Shown: positions 45,987-54,948 of the stretch, piece after piece
Position numbering within the stretch: position 1 is the stretch's first letter
Layout of the letters: each line of letters opens with the position of its first letter
Translations under genes and position numbers: made by a program
Notes under the pieces: generated by a model
Database searches by the model: none
The model's input: the letters and a program-made list of their open reading frames with translations, nothing else
Told to the model about the DNA's origin: nothing
Source of the DNA: Rubrivivax gelatinosus IL144
GTDB taxonomy: Bacteria; Pseudomonadota; Gammaproteobacteria; Burkholderiales; Burkholderiaceae_C
DNA: 64,000 nucleotides
Assembly: GCF_000284255.1 (NCBI RefSeq)
Contig: NC_017075.1
Span: 3,906,001-3,970,000, forward strand
Direction of reading: 5' to 3'

Positions 45987-47573
45987 ATGTCCTCCTCCCG
46001 CTGCCTCGTCGTCGGCGCCGGCCCCGCCGGGCTGGCCACCACGCTCGGCCTGCTCGACGCCGGCCATGCCGTCACGCTGCTCGAACGCGCCGCCGCGCCC
46101 GGCGGCCTGGGGCTGCACGCCTTCGGCGGCATGGCGCTCTGCGGCACGCCGCTGCAGCGCCGCGCCGGCATCCCCGACAGCCCGGCGGTGGCGCTGGCCG
46201 ACTGGCTGTCCTTCGCCGGTTTCGGGCCCGAGGACGAATGGCCGCGGCGCTGGGCCGAGCACTATGTCGAACGCTGCGTGCCCGAGGTCTACGAGGCGCT
46301 GCGCGCACGCCGCCTGCGTTTCATCCCGGCGGTGCAGTGGGTCGAACGCGGCTGGACGACGCCCGGCAACAGCCTGCCGCGTTACCACGTGCTCTGGGGC
46401 ACCGCGCGCCACCTCGTGAACAGCCAGCTCGTGGCACTGCGCGCACACCGCCACGCGGCGCGGCTGGACTGGCGGCTGCAGCACCGCGTCGACGACTTCG
46501 AACACGCCGACGGCCGCATCAGCGGCGTGCGCGGCGTCGACGAGACCAACGGCCGCGAGTTCAGCCTGGCCGCCGACGCGGTCATCGTCGCCGCCGGCGG
46601 CCTGACCGGCGACCTGGCGCGCGTGCGTTCGTTGTGGTCGGCGGGCCCGGCGCCGGCCGAGCTGCTGAACGGCTCGCACCCGCACGCCGACGGCCGGCTG
46701 CACGACGCCGCCGCGCGCCACGGCGCGCGCCTCACGCACCTGGACCGCATGTGGCACTACGCCGCCGGCGTCGCCCACCCGAACCCGCAGTTCGACGGCC
46801 ACGGGCTGAGCCTGATCCCGACCCGCTCGGCGCTGTGGCTGGGCCCGGACGGCCGGCGCATCGGCCCCGAGCCTTTCGTCACCGGCTACGACACCGCGGC
46901 GATGGTCGAACGCGTCGCGCGCGAAGCCTGGCCCTGGACCTGGCAGCTGCTGAACCGCCGCATCGCCGACAAGGAGCTCGCTGCCTCGGGCGCCGAGCAC
47001 AACCCGCAGATCCGCGAGCGCCGCGTGCTCGGCTTCGCGCGCCAGCTGCTGCGTGGCCAGCCCGAGCTGGTCGACGAGCTGCTCGCCCGCTGCCCCGACG
47101 TCGTGCAAGGCGCGACGCTGGGCGAACTGGCGCAGCGCATGAATGCGCTGACCGGCGACGAGCGCATCGACGCCGCGACGCTGCAGGCCCAGATCGCGCC
47201 TTACGACGCCCAGATCGCACGCGGCCCGGCACTGCACGACGACGACCAGCTGCGCCGCATCGAACACCTGCGGCGCTGGCGCGGCGACCGCGTGCGCACC
47301 TGCCGCTACCAGCGCATCCTCGACCCCGCCGCCGGGCCGCTGATCGCCATCCGCTGCCGGCTGCTGACACGCAAGTCGATGGGCGGGCTGCAGACCGATC
47401 TGGCCAGCCGGGTGCTGGACACCAGAGGCACGCCGATCGCCGGGCTGTACGCGGTCGGCGAGGCCGCGGGTTTCGGCGGCGGCAACGCCAGCGGGCGCAA
47501 GTCGCTCGAAGGCACCTTCCTGCCCGGCTGCCTGCTGACCGCCAACGCCGCCGTGCGCCACCTCGGCGCCTGA
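45987..47573 (+). CDS. FAD-dependent oxidoreductase of the succinate-dehydrogenase/KstD-like family
   Basis: 528 aa. The Rossmann motif VVGAGPAGLATTLGLLDAGHAVTLLE is at residues 7-32, a second FAD contact GLYAVGEAAGFGGGNASGRKSLEGTFLPGC is near the C-terminus, and AVIVAAGGLTGD is in the middle. It fits the FAD_binding_2 group (fumarate reductase, tricarballylate and 3-ketosteroid dehydrogenases); the substrate is unknown. There is no secretion signal, so it is cytoplasmic. It is followed after 15 nt by a TPP enzyme, so they probably act in one pathway. Confidence 0.88.
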   Translation: MSSSRCLVVGAGPAGLATTLGLLDAGHAVTLLERAAAPGGLGLHAFGGMALCGTPLQRRAGIPDSPAVALADWLSFAGFGPEDEWPRRWAEHYVERCVPEVYEALRARRLRFIPAVQWVERGWTTPGNSLPRYHVLWGTARHLVNSQLVALRAHRHAARLDWRLQHRVDDFEHADGRISGVRGVDETNGREFSLAADAVIVAAGGLTGDLARVRSLWSAGPAPAELLNGSHPHADGRLHDAAARHGARLTHLDRMWHYAAGVAHPNPQFDGHGLSLIPTRSALWLGPDGRRIGPEPFVTGYDTAAMVERVAREAWPWTWQLLNRRIADKELAASGAEHNPQIRERRVLGFARQLLRGQPELVDELLARCPDVVQGATLGELAQRMNALTGDERIDAATLQAQIAPYDAQIARGPALHDDDQLRRIEHLRRWRGDRVRTCRYQRILDPAAGPLIAIRCRLLTRKSMGGLQTDLASRVLDTRGTPIAGLYAVGEAAGFGGGNASGRKSLEGTFLPGCLLTANAAVRHLGA

Positions 47574-47588
47574 CCCCAGGAGAGCACG

Positions 47589-49343
47589 ATGAAAAAGACC
47601 GCCGCCGAACTGGTGCGCCACGCGCTGGAGCAGCTGGGCGTGCGCCACACCTTCGGCATCCCCGGCGTGCACAACACCGAGACCTACGACGCGCTCGCGG
47701 GCTCGGCCATCGTCACGCCGATCCGCGTCACGCACGAAGGCAACGCCGCCTTCATGGCCGACGCGGTGAGCCGCACCAACGACCACGTCGGCGCGCTGCT
47801 GATCGTGCCGGCCGCCGGCACCGCGCTGGCGATGGCCGGCATCGGCGAGGCGTATCTGGACGGCATTCCGATGCTGGTGATCTCCGGCGGCACGCACGGC
47901 GGCCACGGTTTCCGCTACCAGCTGCACGAGCTGGACCAACTCGCCTGGGTGAAGCCGGTGACCAAGGGCGCCTGGCGCATCACGCGCCACCGCGACGTCG
48001 TGCCGACGCTGTACGAAGCCTGGCGCACCGCGACCCGTGGCGAGCCCGGCCCGGTCTTCGTCGAGATCCCGGTCGACCTGCAGATGCTGCCCGGCGAGGT
48101 CGACGAACTGCCGGCCTTCGTGCCCGACGCACCGCCGGCCGCACCCGACGACGCGCTGATCGAACGCGCCGCGCGCGCGCTGCTGGCCGCCGAACGCCCC
48201 GGGCTCTTCGTCGGCTGGGGCGCGGTCGATGCGGGTGACGCGGTGGCGCGCATAGCCGAGGCGCTGGGCGCGCCGGTGGCGACGACGCTGCAAGGGCTGA
48301 GCGCCTTCCCCGGCACGCACCGGCTGCACGCCGGCATGGGCATCGGCCCGGCGGCGGTGCCGGCGGCCGAGCAGGCGTTTGCCGACTGCGACGTGCTGCT
48401 GGCCGTCGGCACCCGTTTCGGCGAGATCGCCACCGGCAGCTACGGCCTGCGCGCGACCTGGAAGCTCGTGCACGTCGACATCAACCCGGAAGTCTTCGGC
48501 GCCAACTACCCGGCCGAGATCACGATCGAAGGCGACGCGCGCCAGGTGCTGCCGGCGCTGGCGGCGAAGATCGCCGCGCTGGGCGCCGAGGGTGCGGCCA
48601 CGCGTGCGGCACGCGCCGAGGCCATGGCCAGCCGCATCGCCGCCGCCAAGCAGGCCTACCGCGCCGAATGGCTGGCGCACGACGGCGGCGGGCGCGTCAA
48701 CCCGCAGCGCTTCTTCGACGCCTTGCGCGCCACGCTGCCCGACGACGGCTTCGTCGTCACCGACGACGGCAACCACACCTTCCTGACCGCCGAACTCTTC
48801 CAGAGCCGGCGCGCGCGCCACCTCGTCACGCCGACCGACTTCAACTGCATGGGCTACGGCGTGCCGGCGGCGGTGGCGATCCAGCTGACGCACCCGCGCC
48901 AGCCGGTGGTCGCCGTCGTCGGCGACGGCGCCTTGCTGATGACCGGCATCGAGCTCAGCACCGCCGCCGAACACGGCCTGGGCGTCGTCGTCTGCGTCTT
49001 CAACGACGGCGAGCTGTCGCAGATCTCGCAGGCCCAGCAACTGCCCTACAACCGCAAGGCCTGCACCGTGCTGCCCGAGATCCGCATCGAAGGCATCGCG
49101 ATGGCCGCGGGCGCCGCCTACCTGCGCATGGACTCCGACGCCGACATCGAGCGTGTGCTGCAGGCCGCGCGCGAGCAGGCTGCCGCCGGCCGGCCGGTGG
49201 TCGTCGACGTGCACGTCGACTACTCGAAGCAGACCCGATTCACGCGCGGCATCGTCAAGACCAACCTAGCGCGCATGAGTGTCGGCAACAAGCTGCGCCT
49301 GGTGGCGCGTGCCGCCTGGCGGCGCGTCGTCGCGCCGGCCTGA
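47589..49343 (+). CDS. Thiamine-diphosphate enzyme, acetolactate-synthase-like
   Basis: 584 aa with the three domains of the POX/ALS family. The catalytic glutamate is Glu50 in THEGNAAFMADAVSR. The central domain carries VGWGAVDAGDA and LLAVGTRFGEIA, and the TPP-binding motif GDGALLMTGIELSTAAEHGLGVVVCVFND is in the C-terminal domain. True acetolactate synthases come with a small subunit; none is here, and the flavoprotein partner suggests a catabolic decarboxylase or lyase. A ggagagc ribosome-binding site precedes the ATG. It converges on the Crp/Fnr gene with adjacent stops. Confidence 0.88.
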   Translation: MKKTAAELVRHALEQLGVRHTFGIPGVHNTETYDALAGSAIVTPIRVTHEGNAAFMADAVSRTNDHVGALLIVPAAGTALAMAGIGEAYLDGIPMLVISGGTHGGHGFRYQLHELDQLAWVKPVTKGAWRITRHRDVVPTLYEAWRTATRGEPGPVFVEIPVDLQMLPGEVDELPAFVPDAPPAAPDDALIERAARALLAAERPGLFVGWGAVDAGDAVARIAEALGAPVATTLQGLSAFPGTHRLHAGMGIGPAAVPAAEQAFADCDVLLAVGTRFGEIATGSYGLRATWKLVHVDINPEVFGANYPAEITIEGDARQVLPALAAKIAALGAEGAATRAARAEAMASRIAAAKQAYRAEWLAHDGGGRVNPQRFFDALRATLPDDGFVVTDDGNHTFLTAELFQSRRARHLVTPTDFNCMGYGVPAAVAIQLTHPRQPVVAVVGDGALLMTGIELSTAAEHGLGVVVCVFNDGELSQISQAQQLPYNRKACTVLPEIRIEGIAMAAGAAYLRMDSDADIERVLQAAREQAAAGRPVVVDVHVDYSKQTRFTRGIVKTNLARMSVGNKLRLVARAAWRRVVAPA

Positions 49344-50039
49344 TCAGCGCACCGCGAGCATACGCCCGGGGTCGACGATCTCGATCGTCGCGCGGCCGCG
49401 GCGGATGGCGCCGGCCGCTTCCAGCTCCTTCAGCGCCTGGTTCACCGTCTGACGCGACAGCGCCAGCATCTGGCCCAGCTGCTCCTGCGAGACCTCGAGC
49501 ACACGCTTGCTGCGTCCTTCCCAGGCACCGTAGCCGCCGGCCATCGCCGCCAGCCGGCGCGCCAGCCGCGGCGTCGGCGGCAACAGCGCCAGTTCCTCGA
49601 CGGCGGCGAAGGTCAGCCGCAGCTTGTTCGTCAGCAGCCGGCCGAAGCTCTGCCAGTGCTGCGGGCGCGCGGCCAGCAGCCGCGCGAGATCGGCCTGGGC
49701 GACGCGCAGCAGCAGGCAGTCGCTCTCGGCCCAGGCGTCGTGGGTGCGCGGCGCGCCGTCGAACAGTGCGATCTCGCCGAACCACTGCGGCGGCTCCAGC
49801 ATCGCCAGCAGCGACTCGCGTGCGCCCTCGCCCACCGCGCCGATGCGCACGACGCCGCGCACCACCGCGTACAGCCCGTCGGGCGCGTCGCCGCGTGCGA
49901 ACAGCCGCGTGCCGGCGTCCAGCACCAGCACCCGGGCGTGCGCCAAAAGGTGGTCGGCCAGGTCGTCGGGCAGCGCGGCGAACCAGGCCCCGGCGCGCAG
50001 CGTCGGCGCCCAGTCGGCGGCGGTGGTGGGCTCGGACAT
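49344..50039 (-). CDS. Crp/Fnr-family transcriptional regulator
   Basis: 231 aa. A cyclic-nucleotide-binding-type beta-roll (residues 20-140, with LFARGDAPDGLYAVVRGVVRIG and GEIALFDGAPRTHDA) and a C-terminal winged helix (VSQEQLGQMLALSRQTVNQALKELEAAGAI). There is no FNR-type N-terminal cysteine cluster. The effector could be cAMP or another ligand. Divergent from the nucleosidase gene. Confidence 0.93.
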   Translation of the reverse strand: MSEPTTAADWAPTLRAGAWFAALPDDLADHLLAHARVLVLDAGTRLFARGDAPDGLYAVVRGVVRIGAVGEGARESLLAMLEPPQWFGEIALFDGAPRTHDAWAESDCLLLRVAQADLARLLAARPQHWQSFGRLLTNKLRLTFAAVEELALLPPTPRLARRLAAMAGGYGAWEGRSKRVLEVSQEQLGQMLALSRQTVNQALKELEAAGAIRRGRATIEIVDPGRMLAVR

Positions 50040-50096
50040 GGTCGGCGCACGGTACACGAGGCGGCACGCGGCACCGGGCGCGTGGGCGACATCCGG

Positions 50097-50102
50097 GACA
50101 AT
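50097..50102 (+). promoter_or_regulatory. GACAAT -10-like element before mtnN
   Basis: GACAAT 27 nt upstream of the nucleosidase ATG at 50130, in the 90-bp gap to the divergent Crp/Fnr gene. The -35 is unclear. Confidence 0.35.
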
Positions 50103-50129
50103 CGCCGCACCGCCTCCGCCCCGAGCCCG

Positions 50130-50918
50130 ATGTCCGACACCGCTGCCCCGCTGGGACTCGTCGCCGCCCTGAAACGCGAGCTGCGCGACCTGCTGGCCGC
50201 GATGCCCGACGCACGGCTGCGCACGATCGGCGGCCGCGAGTTCTGGCACGGCACGCTCGAAGGCCACGAGGTCGTCGCGGTGCAGTCGCGTGTCGGCAAG
50301 GTGGCCGCGGCGGCGACGACCGCGGCGCTGATCTCGCACTACCGCGTCGGCGCCGTCGTGCTGACCGGCATCGCCGGCGGGCTGGCGCCCGGTGTCGCGG
50401 TCGGCGACGTCGTCGTCTCGGCCGAGCTGCTGCAGCACGACCTGGACGGCTCGCCCTTCTTCCCGCGCTGGGAGGTGCCGCTGACCGGCGTCTCGCGTTT
50501 CCCGGCCGACGCGGTGCTCGCCGAACGCGCCGCCGCCGCCGCACGCGCCGCGCTGGCCGACCCGCTGGCGCTGTTCGGCGAGGCGCTGGTGCAGGAGTTC
50601 TCGCTGCACGCGCCGACGGTGCACACCGGGCTCATCGTCAGCGGCGACCGTTTCGTGCGCACCCGCGAAGACCGCGACACGCTCTGCGCCGCCTTGCCCG
50701 ACGCGCTGGCCGTCGAGATGGAAGGCGCGGCCGTCGCCCAGGTCTGCCACGAATGGGGCCTGCCCTTCGTCGCGATCCGCGCGATCTCCGACCGCGCCGA
50801 CGAGGCCGCGCACGGCGACTTCTCGCGCTTTCTGTCCGCCGTCTGCGCGCACTACGGCGCGGCGGTGGTGAGGCGGCTGCTGGCCGAGATGCCCCGGACG
50901 CTCAGGGCGCCAGCCTAG
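50130..50918 (+). CDS. mtnN: 5'-methylthioadenosine/S-adenosylhomocysteine nucleosidase
   Basis: 262 aa. It splits MTA and SAH to adenine plus the thioribose, recycling by-products of methylation and polyamine synthesis. Motifs: VLTGIAGGLAPGVAVGDVVVS, SGDRFVRTREDRDTL, and the active-site block AVEMEGAAVAQVCHEWGLPFVAIRAISDRADEAAHGDF, in which Glu of MEGAA and Asp of SDRAD are catalytic. It is about 30 residues longer than E. coli MtnN. The 3' end overlaps the convergent acetyltransferase gene by 17 nt. Confidence 0.93.
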   Translation: MSDTAAPLGLVAALKRELRDLLAAMPDARLRTIGGREFWHGTLEGHEVVAVQSRVGKVAAAATTAALISHYRVGAVVLTGIAGGLAPGVAVGDVVVSAELLQHDLDGSPFFPRWEVPLTGVSRFPADAVLAERAAAAARAALADPLALFGEALVQEFSLHAPTVHTGLIVSGDRFVRTREDRDTLCAALPDALAVEMEGAAVAQVCHEWGLPFVAIRAISDRADEAAHGDFSRFLSAVCAHYGAAVVRRLLAEMPRTLRAPA

Positions 50919-51465
50919 ACGGCGAGACCCGCCCGAACAGCAGCACGTCTTCGTAGACGCCGCCGATCTCGAGGTGGCGCACCATGCAGCCTTCGGGCCG
51001 CAGGCCGGCTTTCTGCATCACGCGCGCCGAAGCCGGGTTGCGCGCCAGGCAGCGGCCGGCGATACGCGTCAGCCCCAGTTCGTTCTCGGCGAAATCGAGC
51101 AGCGCACGCGTCGCTTCGGTGGCGAGGCCCTGGCCCCAGTAATCGTGGCCGATCCAGTAGCCGACCTCGGCGTGCGCATGCGCGGCGCTGACGTTGAGCA
51201 GCGCGATCGCGCCGACCAGCGCGGCGTCGCGCCGGCGTTCGATCGCGTAGGTGATCTCGCGGCCGGCCAGCCAGCCGACCGGATGCGTCGCGATCCAGGC
51301 CTCGGCGGCGCCGTCGGGATAGGGGTGCGGGATCGCCAGCGTCGTCTCGGCGACGCGGCGGTCGCCGGCCAGGCGCTGCACCTCGGGCGCGTCGGCGGCG
51401 ACGAAAGGCCGCAGCCGCAGCTGGCGGGCCTCGATGACGGGCTGGGGCGGCATCGGCAGGTTCAT
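50902..51465 (-). CDS. GNAT-family acetyltransferase, RimJ/RimL type
   Basis: 187 aa. The fold is shown by LRLRPFVAADAPEVQRLAGD, EVGYWIGHDYWGQGLATEATRALLDFA (acetyl-CoA loop Q-G-L-A-T) and RCLARNPASARVMQKAGLRPEGCM. Substrate unknown. ATG 51465 overlaps the aminotransferase stop (ATGA), so they are cotranscribed; it may acetylate a product of that enzyme or be unrelated. Confidence 0.92.
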   Translation of the reverse strand: MNLPMPPQPVIEARQLRLRPFVAADAPEVQRLAGDRRVAETTLAIPHPYPDGAAEAWIATHPVGWLAGREITYAIERRRDAALVGAIALLNVSAAHAHAEVGYWIGHDYWGQGLATEATRALLDFAENELGLTRIAGRCLARNPASARVMQKAGLRPEGCMVRHLEIGGVYEDVLLFGRVSPSRLAP

Positions 51466-52631
51466 CGCGGGGCTCCCGGTTCGGCGTCGAGCGCATGGCC
51501 GATCTCGCGCACCAGCGTGTCGACCATCGCCTTCGTGACGGTCAGCGGCGGCATGAAACGCAGGCTGGCGCCGCGCTGGCCGACGACCTGGCCGCGCTCG
51601 AACAGCCGGCGCGCGACGCGCTGCGCCAGCGCCTCGTCGGCCAGTTGCAGCGCCAGCATCAGGCCGCGGCCGCGCACCTCCAGCACCTGCTGCGGCCGGT
51701 GCTGCCGCAGCGCGGCCAGCCGGGCGGCAAAGTGTTCGCCGACGGCCGCTCCACGCGCCACCCAGTCGCCGGCTTCCAGCGCCTCGATCACCGCATTGGC
51801 CGCGGCGCAGCCGCCGGGGTCGTTCTGGTGCGACTGGGCATAACGCAGCGGTTGCGCGTCGAGCGCCGCCGCCACCTCGGCGTCGACCGTCAGCGCGCTG
51901 ACCGGGTAGCCGTTGCCCAGCGCCTTGCCGCAGGCCACGAGCTGCGGCAGCAGGCCGTAGTGCTGGTAGCCGAACCAGCGCCCGGTGCGGCCGAAACCGG
52001 TCGTCACCTCGTTGCAGACGAGCCGGGCGCCGGCGCGGCGTGCGGCCTCGACGGCGCGCGCGACGAAGTCCTCGTGCGGGAAACGCACCACCTCCAGCGA
52101 CGCGCCGCCGACCTCCAGCACCAGTGCCGCCGCCTCGTGCCAGGGCACGGCGTCGACGGCGGCGAGGTCGTCGCAGCGCAGGTCGATGCGCTGGTCGTTG
52201 TCGGCCGCCAGGCGGCCGTAGCCGAAGGCCGACAGATAGCTGCTGTCCAGGCGCACGAAGCGCCGCCGGCCCGACAGCTGCATCGCGATCTGCAGCCCCA
52301 GGTTGACGGCCTCCGAGCCCGAAGACAGGAAGACGCTGCGCGCTCCCGGCAGGCCGTGCAGCCGCGCCAGCTGCGCGGCCAGCGTCTCGGCCTCGGCGCT
52401 GCGGAAGGCGTAGCCCTGGTGCATCACCGTCGTCAGCGAACGCCGGATCGCCCGGTTCACCGCCGGATGCGCATGGCCCAGGTTGGCGGCCCAGACGCCG
52501 GACTCGAAATCGACGTAACGCCGCCCCTGCGCATCGACGAGGCGGCAGCCGCGGGCGCGCGCCAGCACCCGCTCGGGCTGGCCGTACAGCGGCAGGATGC
52601 CGTGGGCGTGGTCGGCGGGCTCGGAGATCAT
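51462..52631 (-). CDS. Class III (omega) PLP-dependent aminotransferase
   Basis: 389 aa. Class III features: VDFESGVWAANLGHAHPAV, SVFLSSGSEAVNLGLQIA for phosphate binding, LVCNEVTTGFGRTGRWFGYQH and the Schiff-base lysine Lys236 in VACGKALGNGYPVSAL. The usual Asp of the E-x(2)-D-E-V-x-T-G-x-G-R motif is Asn here (CNEVTTGFGRTG). Substrates could be acetylornithine, GABA or another omega-amine. It diverges from the Sir2-like gene by only 24 bp. Confidence 0.9.
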   Translation of the reverse strand: MISEPADHAHGILPLYGQPERVLARARGCRLVDAQGRRYVDFESGVWAANLGHAHPAVNRAIRRSLTTVMHQGYAFRSAEAETLAAQLARLHGLPGARSVFLSSGSEAVNLGLQIAMQLSGRRRFVRLDSSYLSAFGYGRLAADNDQRIDLRCDDLAAVDAVPWHEAAALVLEVGGASLEVVRFPHEDFVARAVEAARRAGARLVCNEVTTGFGRTGRWFGYQHYGLLPQLVACGKALGNGYPVSALTVDAEVAAALDAQPLRYAQSHQNDPGGCAAANAVIEALEAGDWVARGAAVGEHFAARLAALRQHRPQQVLEVRGRGLMLALQLADEALAQRVARRLFERGQVVGQRGASLRFMPPLTVTKAMVDTLVREIGHALDAEPGAPR

Positions 52632-52655
52632 CGGGCTATTCTCCCGCCCGCACGA

Positions 52656-53501
52656 ATGCCGAACTTGATGGATCCCAGCGCTCTCGCCCACGCCGCCGAC
52701 CTGATCGACCAGGCCGACGCGGTGATCGTCGCCGCCGGCGCCGGCATCGGCGTCGATTCGGGCCTGCCCGACTTCCGCGGCGACGCCGGCTTCTGGACCG
52801 CCTACCCGGCGCTGGGCGCCGCCGGGCTGCACTTCACCGAGATCGCCTGCCCCGACAGCTTCGAGCGCGACCCGGCGCTGGCCTGGGGCTTCTACGGCCA
52901 CCGGCTGGATCTGTACCGGCGCACCGTGCCGCACGCCGGCTTCGCGATCCTGGAACGCTGGATGGCGCGTGCCCCGGCCGGCGGCTTCGTCTTCACGAGC
53001 AACGTCGACGGCCAGTTCCAGCGCGCCGGCATCGCTGGCGAACGTGTCGCCGAATGCCACGGCTCGATCCACTGGCTGCAGTGCACGCGCCCTTGCAGCG
53101 ACACGTTGTGGCCGGCCGACGATCTGGCCGTCGACGTCGACACCGCCGCCTGCCGCTGGCGCGGCGAGCTGCCGCGCTGCCCGCGCTGCGGCGCACTGGC
53201 GCGGCCCAACATCCTGATGTTCGGCGACGCGCAGTGGCTGGCGGCGCGCACCGAGGCCCATATCGGCACGCTGATGCAGTGGCTGAATAGCGTGCGCCGC
53301 CCGGTCGTCGTCGAGATCGGCGCCGGCACCGCGGTGCCCTCGGTGCGGCGCTTCGGCCAGCATCTGCTGCACGCCCACGACGCCCGGCTGCTGCGGCTGA
53401 ACCCGCGAGAGCCCGCGGTGCCCAGCCCGCTGCACGTCGGCCTGGCCTGCGGCGCGCTCGAAGGGCTGGCGGCGATCCACGCCACGCTGGCCGCCGGCTG
53501 A
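52656..53501 (+). CDS. Sir2-family NAD-dependent deacylase-like protein
   Basis: 281 aa. Sirtuin motifs in order: GAGIGVDSGLPDFRG (NAD binding), TSNVDGQFQRAGI (TxNxD), the catalytic histidine in ECHGSIHWLQC, zinc cysteines in CTRPC and CPRCGALARPNILMFGD, and VVEIGAGTAVPSV. It removes acyl or ADP-ribosyl groups using NAD+, releasing O-acyl-ADP-ribose or similar; the exact substrate is unknown. A second in-frame ATG at 52668 is an alternative start. The next gene begins 2 nt after the stop. Confidence 0.88.
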   Translation: MPNLMDPSALAHAADLIDQADAVIVAAGAGIGVDSGLPDFRGDAGFWTAYPALGAAGLHFTEIACPDSFERDPALAWGFYGHRLDLYRRTVPHAGFAILERWMARAPAGGFVFTSNVDGQFQRAGIAGERVAECHGSIHWLQCTRPCSDTLWPADDLAVDVDTAACRWRGELPRCPRCGALARPNILMFGDAQWLAARTEAHIGTLMQWLNSVRRPVVVEIGAGTAVPSVRRFGQHLLHAHDARLLRLNPREPAVPSPLHVGLACGALEGLAAIHATLAAG

Positions 53502-53503
53502 GC

Positions 53504-54514
53504 ATGGACTGGTTCAGCCGCCTGACCGGCTTCGCCGAGCCCGCCGCCGACGAGCTGCGACAGCGCCTGCACTGGCGCGACGGCCGGCTGCACGCGCCCG
53601 AAGCCGGCCGCAGCTGGGCCGTCGGCGAGCTGGAACTCGTCACGCTTGGCACGCTGCGTGAACGCGCCGAGGCCTTGCCGCCGGCGCCGCCACCCCGCTG
53701 CCGCGTCGTGCAGGGCGACGTGCGTGCACTGCACCGCGACCCGGCGCTGGCCGGCGCGCTGTTCCAGGTGGCGTCGCAGTTCAACCTGCTGGAGATGATC
53801 GGCCCGGACGTCACGCCCGACGAAGGCGTCACGCGCTACGAACACGACCGCACGCAAGGCCCGGCCTGCGCGATGGCCTGTGGCGCGGCGACCATCGTGC
53901 GCCACTACTTCGTGCCGGTCGACGGCCGCCCCGGCCAGACCGCCACGCGCCAGCTCGACACGCTGGCCGGCCTGGGCGAGGCGCTGGCGGCGGCCACCGG
54001 CCGGCCGCGCGAGTCGCTCTGGGCGATGCGCAACGGCTACGCGCTGCCCAGCGCCGACGGCCTGGCCGCGATCGACGCCCATCTGGCCGAACTGGACGAG
54101 CCCGGGCTCGACGCGCTGCGCACGCGGCTGGCGATCGGCGTGCACCGCGAGGTCGAGGTGACCGACGTCGCCGCGCCGCCGGGGCCGGTGGTGTCGCAGG
54201 CTTTCTGCTCGGCGCTGCCGGTCGCCTACTCGCGCCACCGCGGCGCGCGCTGGGCACGTTTCGCGACGCTGGTGCTCGAAGCGGCCTACGAGGCGACGCT
54301 CTGGGAGGCGCGCCTGGCCGCCGCCGCCGGCAAACCGCCGCTGGTGCTGCTGACGCAGCTGGGCGGCGGCGCCTTCGGCAACGACGAGGCCTGGATCACT
54401 GCGGCGATGCGCCGCGCCTTCGCCTCGCCCGCCGCAGCCGGGCTGGAGCTGCGCCTGGTCAGCTACGGACCGCCGTCGAAGGCGCTGCTGGATCTGGCGG
54501 ACGAGGTCGGCTGA
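53504..54514 (+). CDS. Conserved protein of unknown function linked to Sir2, possibly macro-domain-like
   Basis: 336 aa soluble protein. Distinctive segments: VVQGDVRALHRDPALAGALFQVASQFNLLEMIGP (residues about 68-100), DEGVTRYEHDRTQGPACAMACGAATIVRHYFVPV (106-140) and PLVLLTQLGGGAFGNDEAWITAAMRRAF (about 280-307). The spacing of a GDV strand, a GPACA/GAAT loop and a late GGGAFGN loop recalls macro domains that bind ADP-ribose, but this is inference from pattern only. It starts 2 nt after the Sir2-like gene, so the two are surely cotranscribed and probably act on related NAD-derived substrates. Confidence 0.75.
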   Translation: MDWFSRLTGFAEPAADELRQRLHWRDGRLHAPEAGRSWAVGELELVTLGTLRERAEALPPAPPPRCRVVQGDVRALHRDPALAGALFQVASQFNLLEMIGPDVTPDEGVTRYEHDRTQGPACAMACGAATIVRHYFVPVDGRPGQTATRQLDTLAGLGEALAAATGRPRESLWAMRNGYALPSADGLAAIDAHLAELDEPGLDALRTRLAIGVHREVEVTDVAAPPGPVVSQAFCSALPVAYSRHRGARWARFATLVLEAAYEATLWEARLAAAAGKPPLVLLTQLGGGAFGNDEAWITAAMRRAFASPAAAGLELRLVSYGPPSKALLDLADEVG

Positions 54515-54517
54515 AGC

Positions 54518-54937
54518 TCAGCTGACGACCAGATCGAGTTCCTTGCCGATCGCCGAGAAGGCGCGCCCGATCGTGTCGATCTTGGTCGCGTGCGACAGGT
54601 CCAGCAGGCGCGTCACCTCCTGTGGGCGCACACCCATCGCACGCGCCAGCTCGGCGGGGCGCAGCTGCTGCCGGCACAGTTCGTTGAGCAGCGCCACCTT
54701 GGCCACCACCGACAAAGGCAGCGTGACCCCGTCTTCGCCCTCCTGCAGCGCGCTGGGCGGCGGCACCGGGCGCTGGTCCTCGAAGTAGAAGTCCATCGCG
54801 GTCAGCAAGGCATCGGCGGCCGCCTGCTGCGCTTCGGCCAGCGTGTCGCCTTGGGTGATCGCCTCCGGGATATCGCGAAAGGTGACGACGTAACCGCCGT
54901 CGGCGTCAGGGCTGAAGAGTGCGGGGTACTTCGACAT
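54518..54937 (-). CDS. hicB: HicB-like antitoxin, orphan
   Basis: 139 aa. The N-terminal HicB partial RNase-H-like fold (YPALFSPDADGGYVVTFRDIPEAITQGDTLAEAQQAAADALLTAMDFYF) is followed by a C-terminal helix-turn-helix (LRPAELARAMGVRPQEVTRLLDLSHATKIDTIGRAF). In normal hicAB loci a short hicA toxin gene lies next to hicB; none is on either side. ATG at 54937 is chosen, as the domain starts there (a TTG at 54958 is possible). A perfect palindrome 11 nt upstream is the likely autoregulatory operator. Confidence 0.9.
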   Translation of the reverse strand: MSKYPALFSPDADGGYVVTFRDIPEAITQGDTLAEAQQAAADALLTAMDFYFEDQRPVPPPSALQEGEDGVTLPLSVVAKVALLNELCRQQLRPAELARAMGVRPQEVTRLLDLSHATKIDTIGRAFSAIGKELDLVVS

Positions 54938-54948
54938 GGGGGCCCCCA

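Noticed and set aside
45813..49214. 1133-codon open frame antisense to the flavoprotein and TPP-enzyme genes
   Set aside because: It spans two well-supported genes on the opposite strand and has shadow-type composition.
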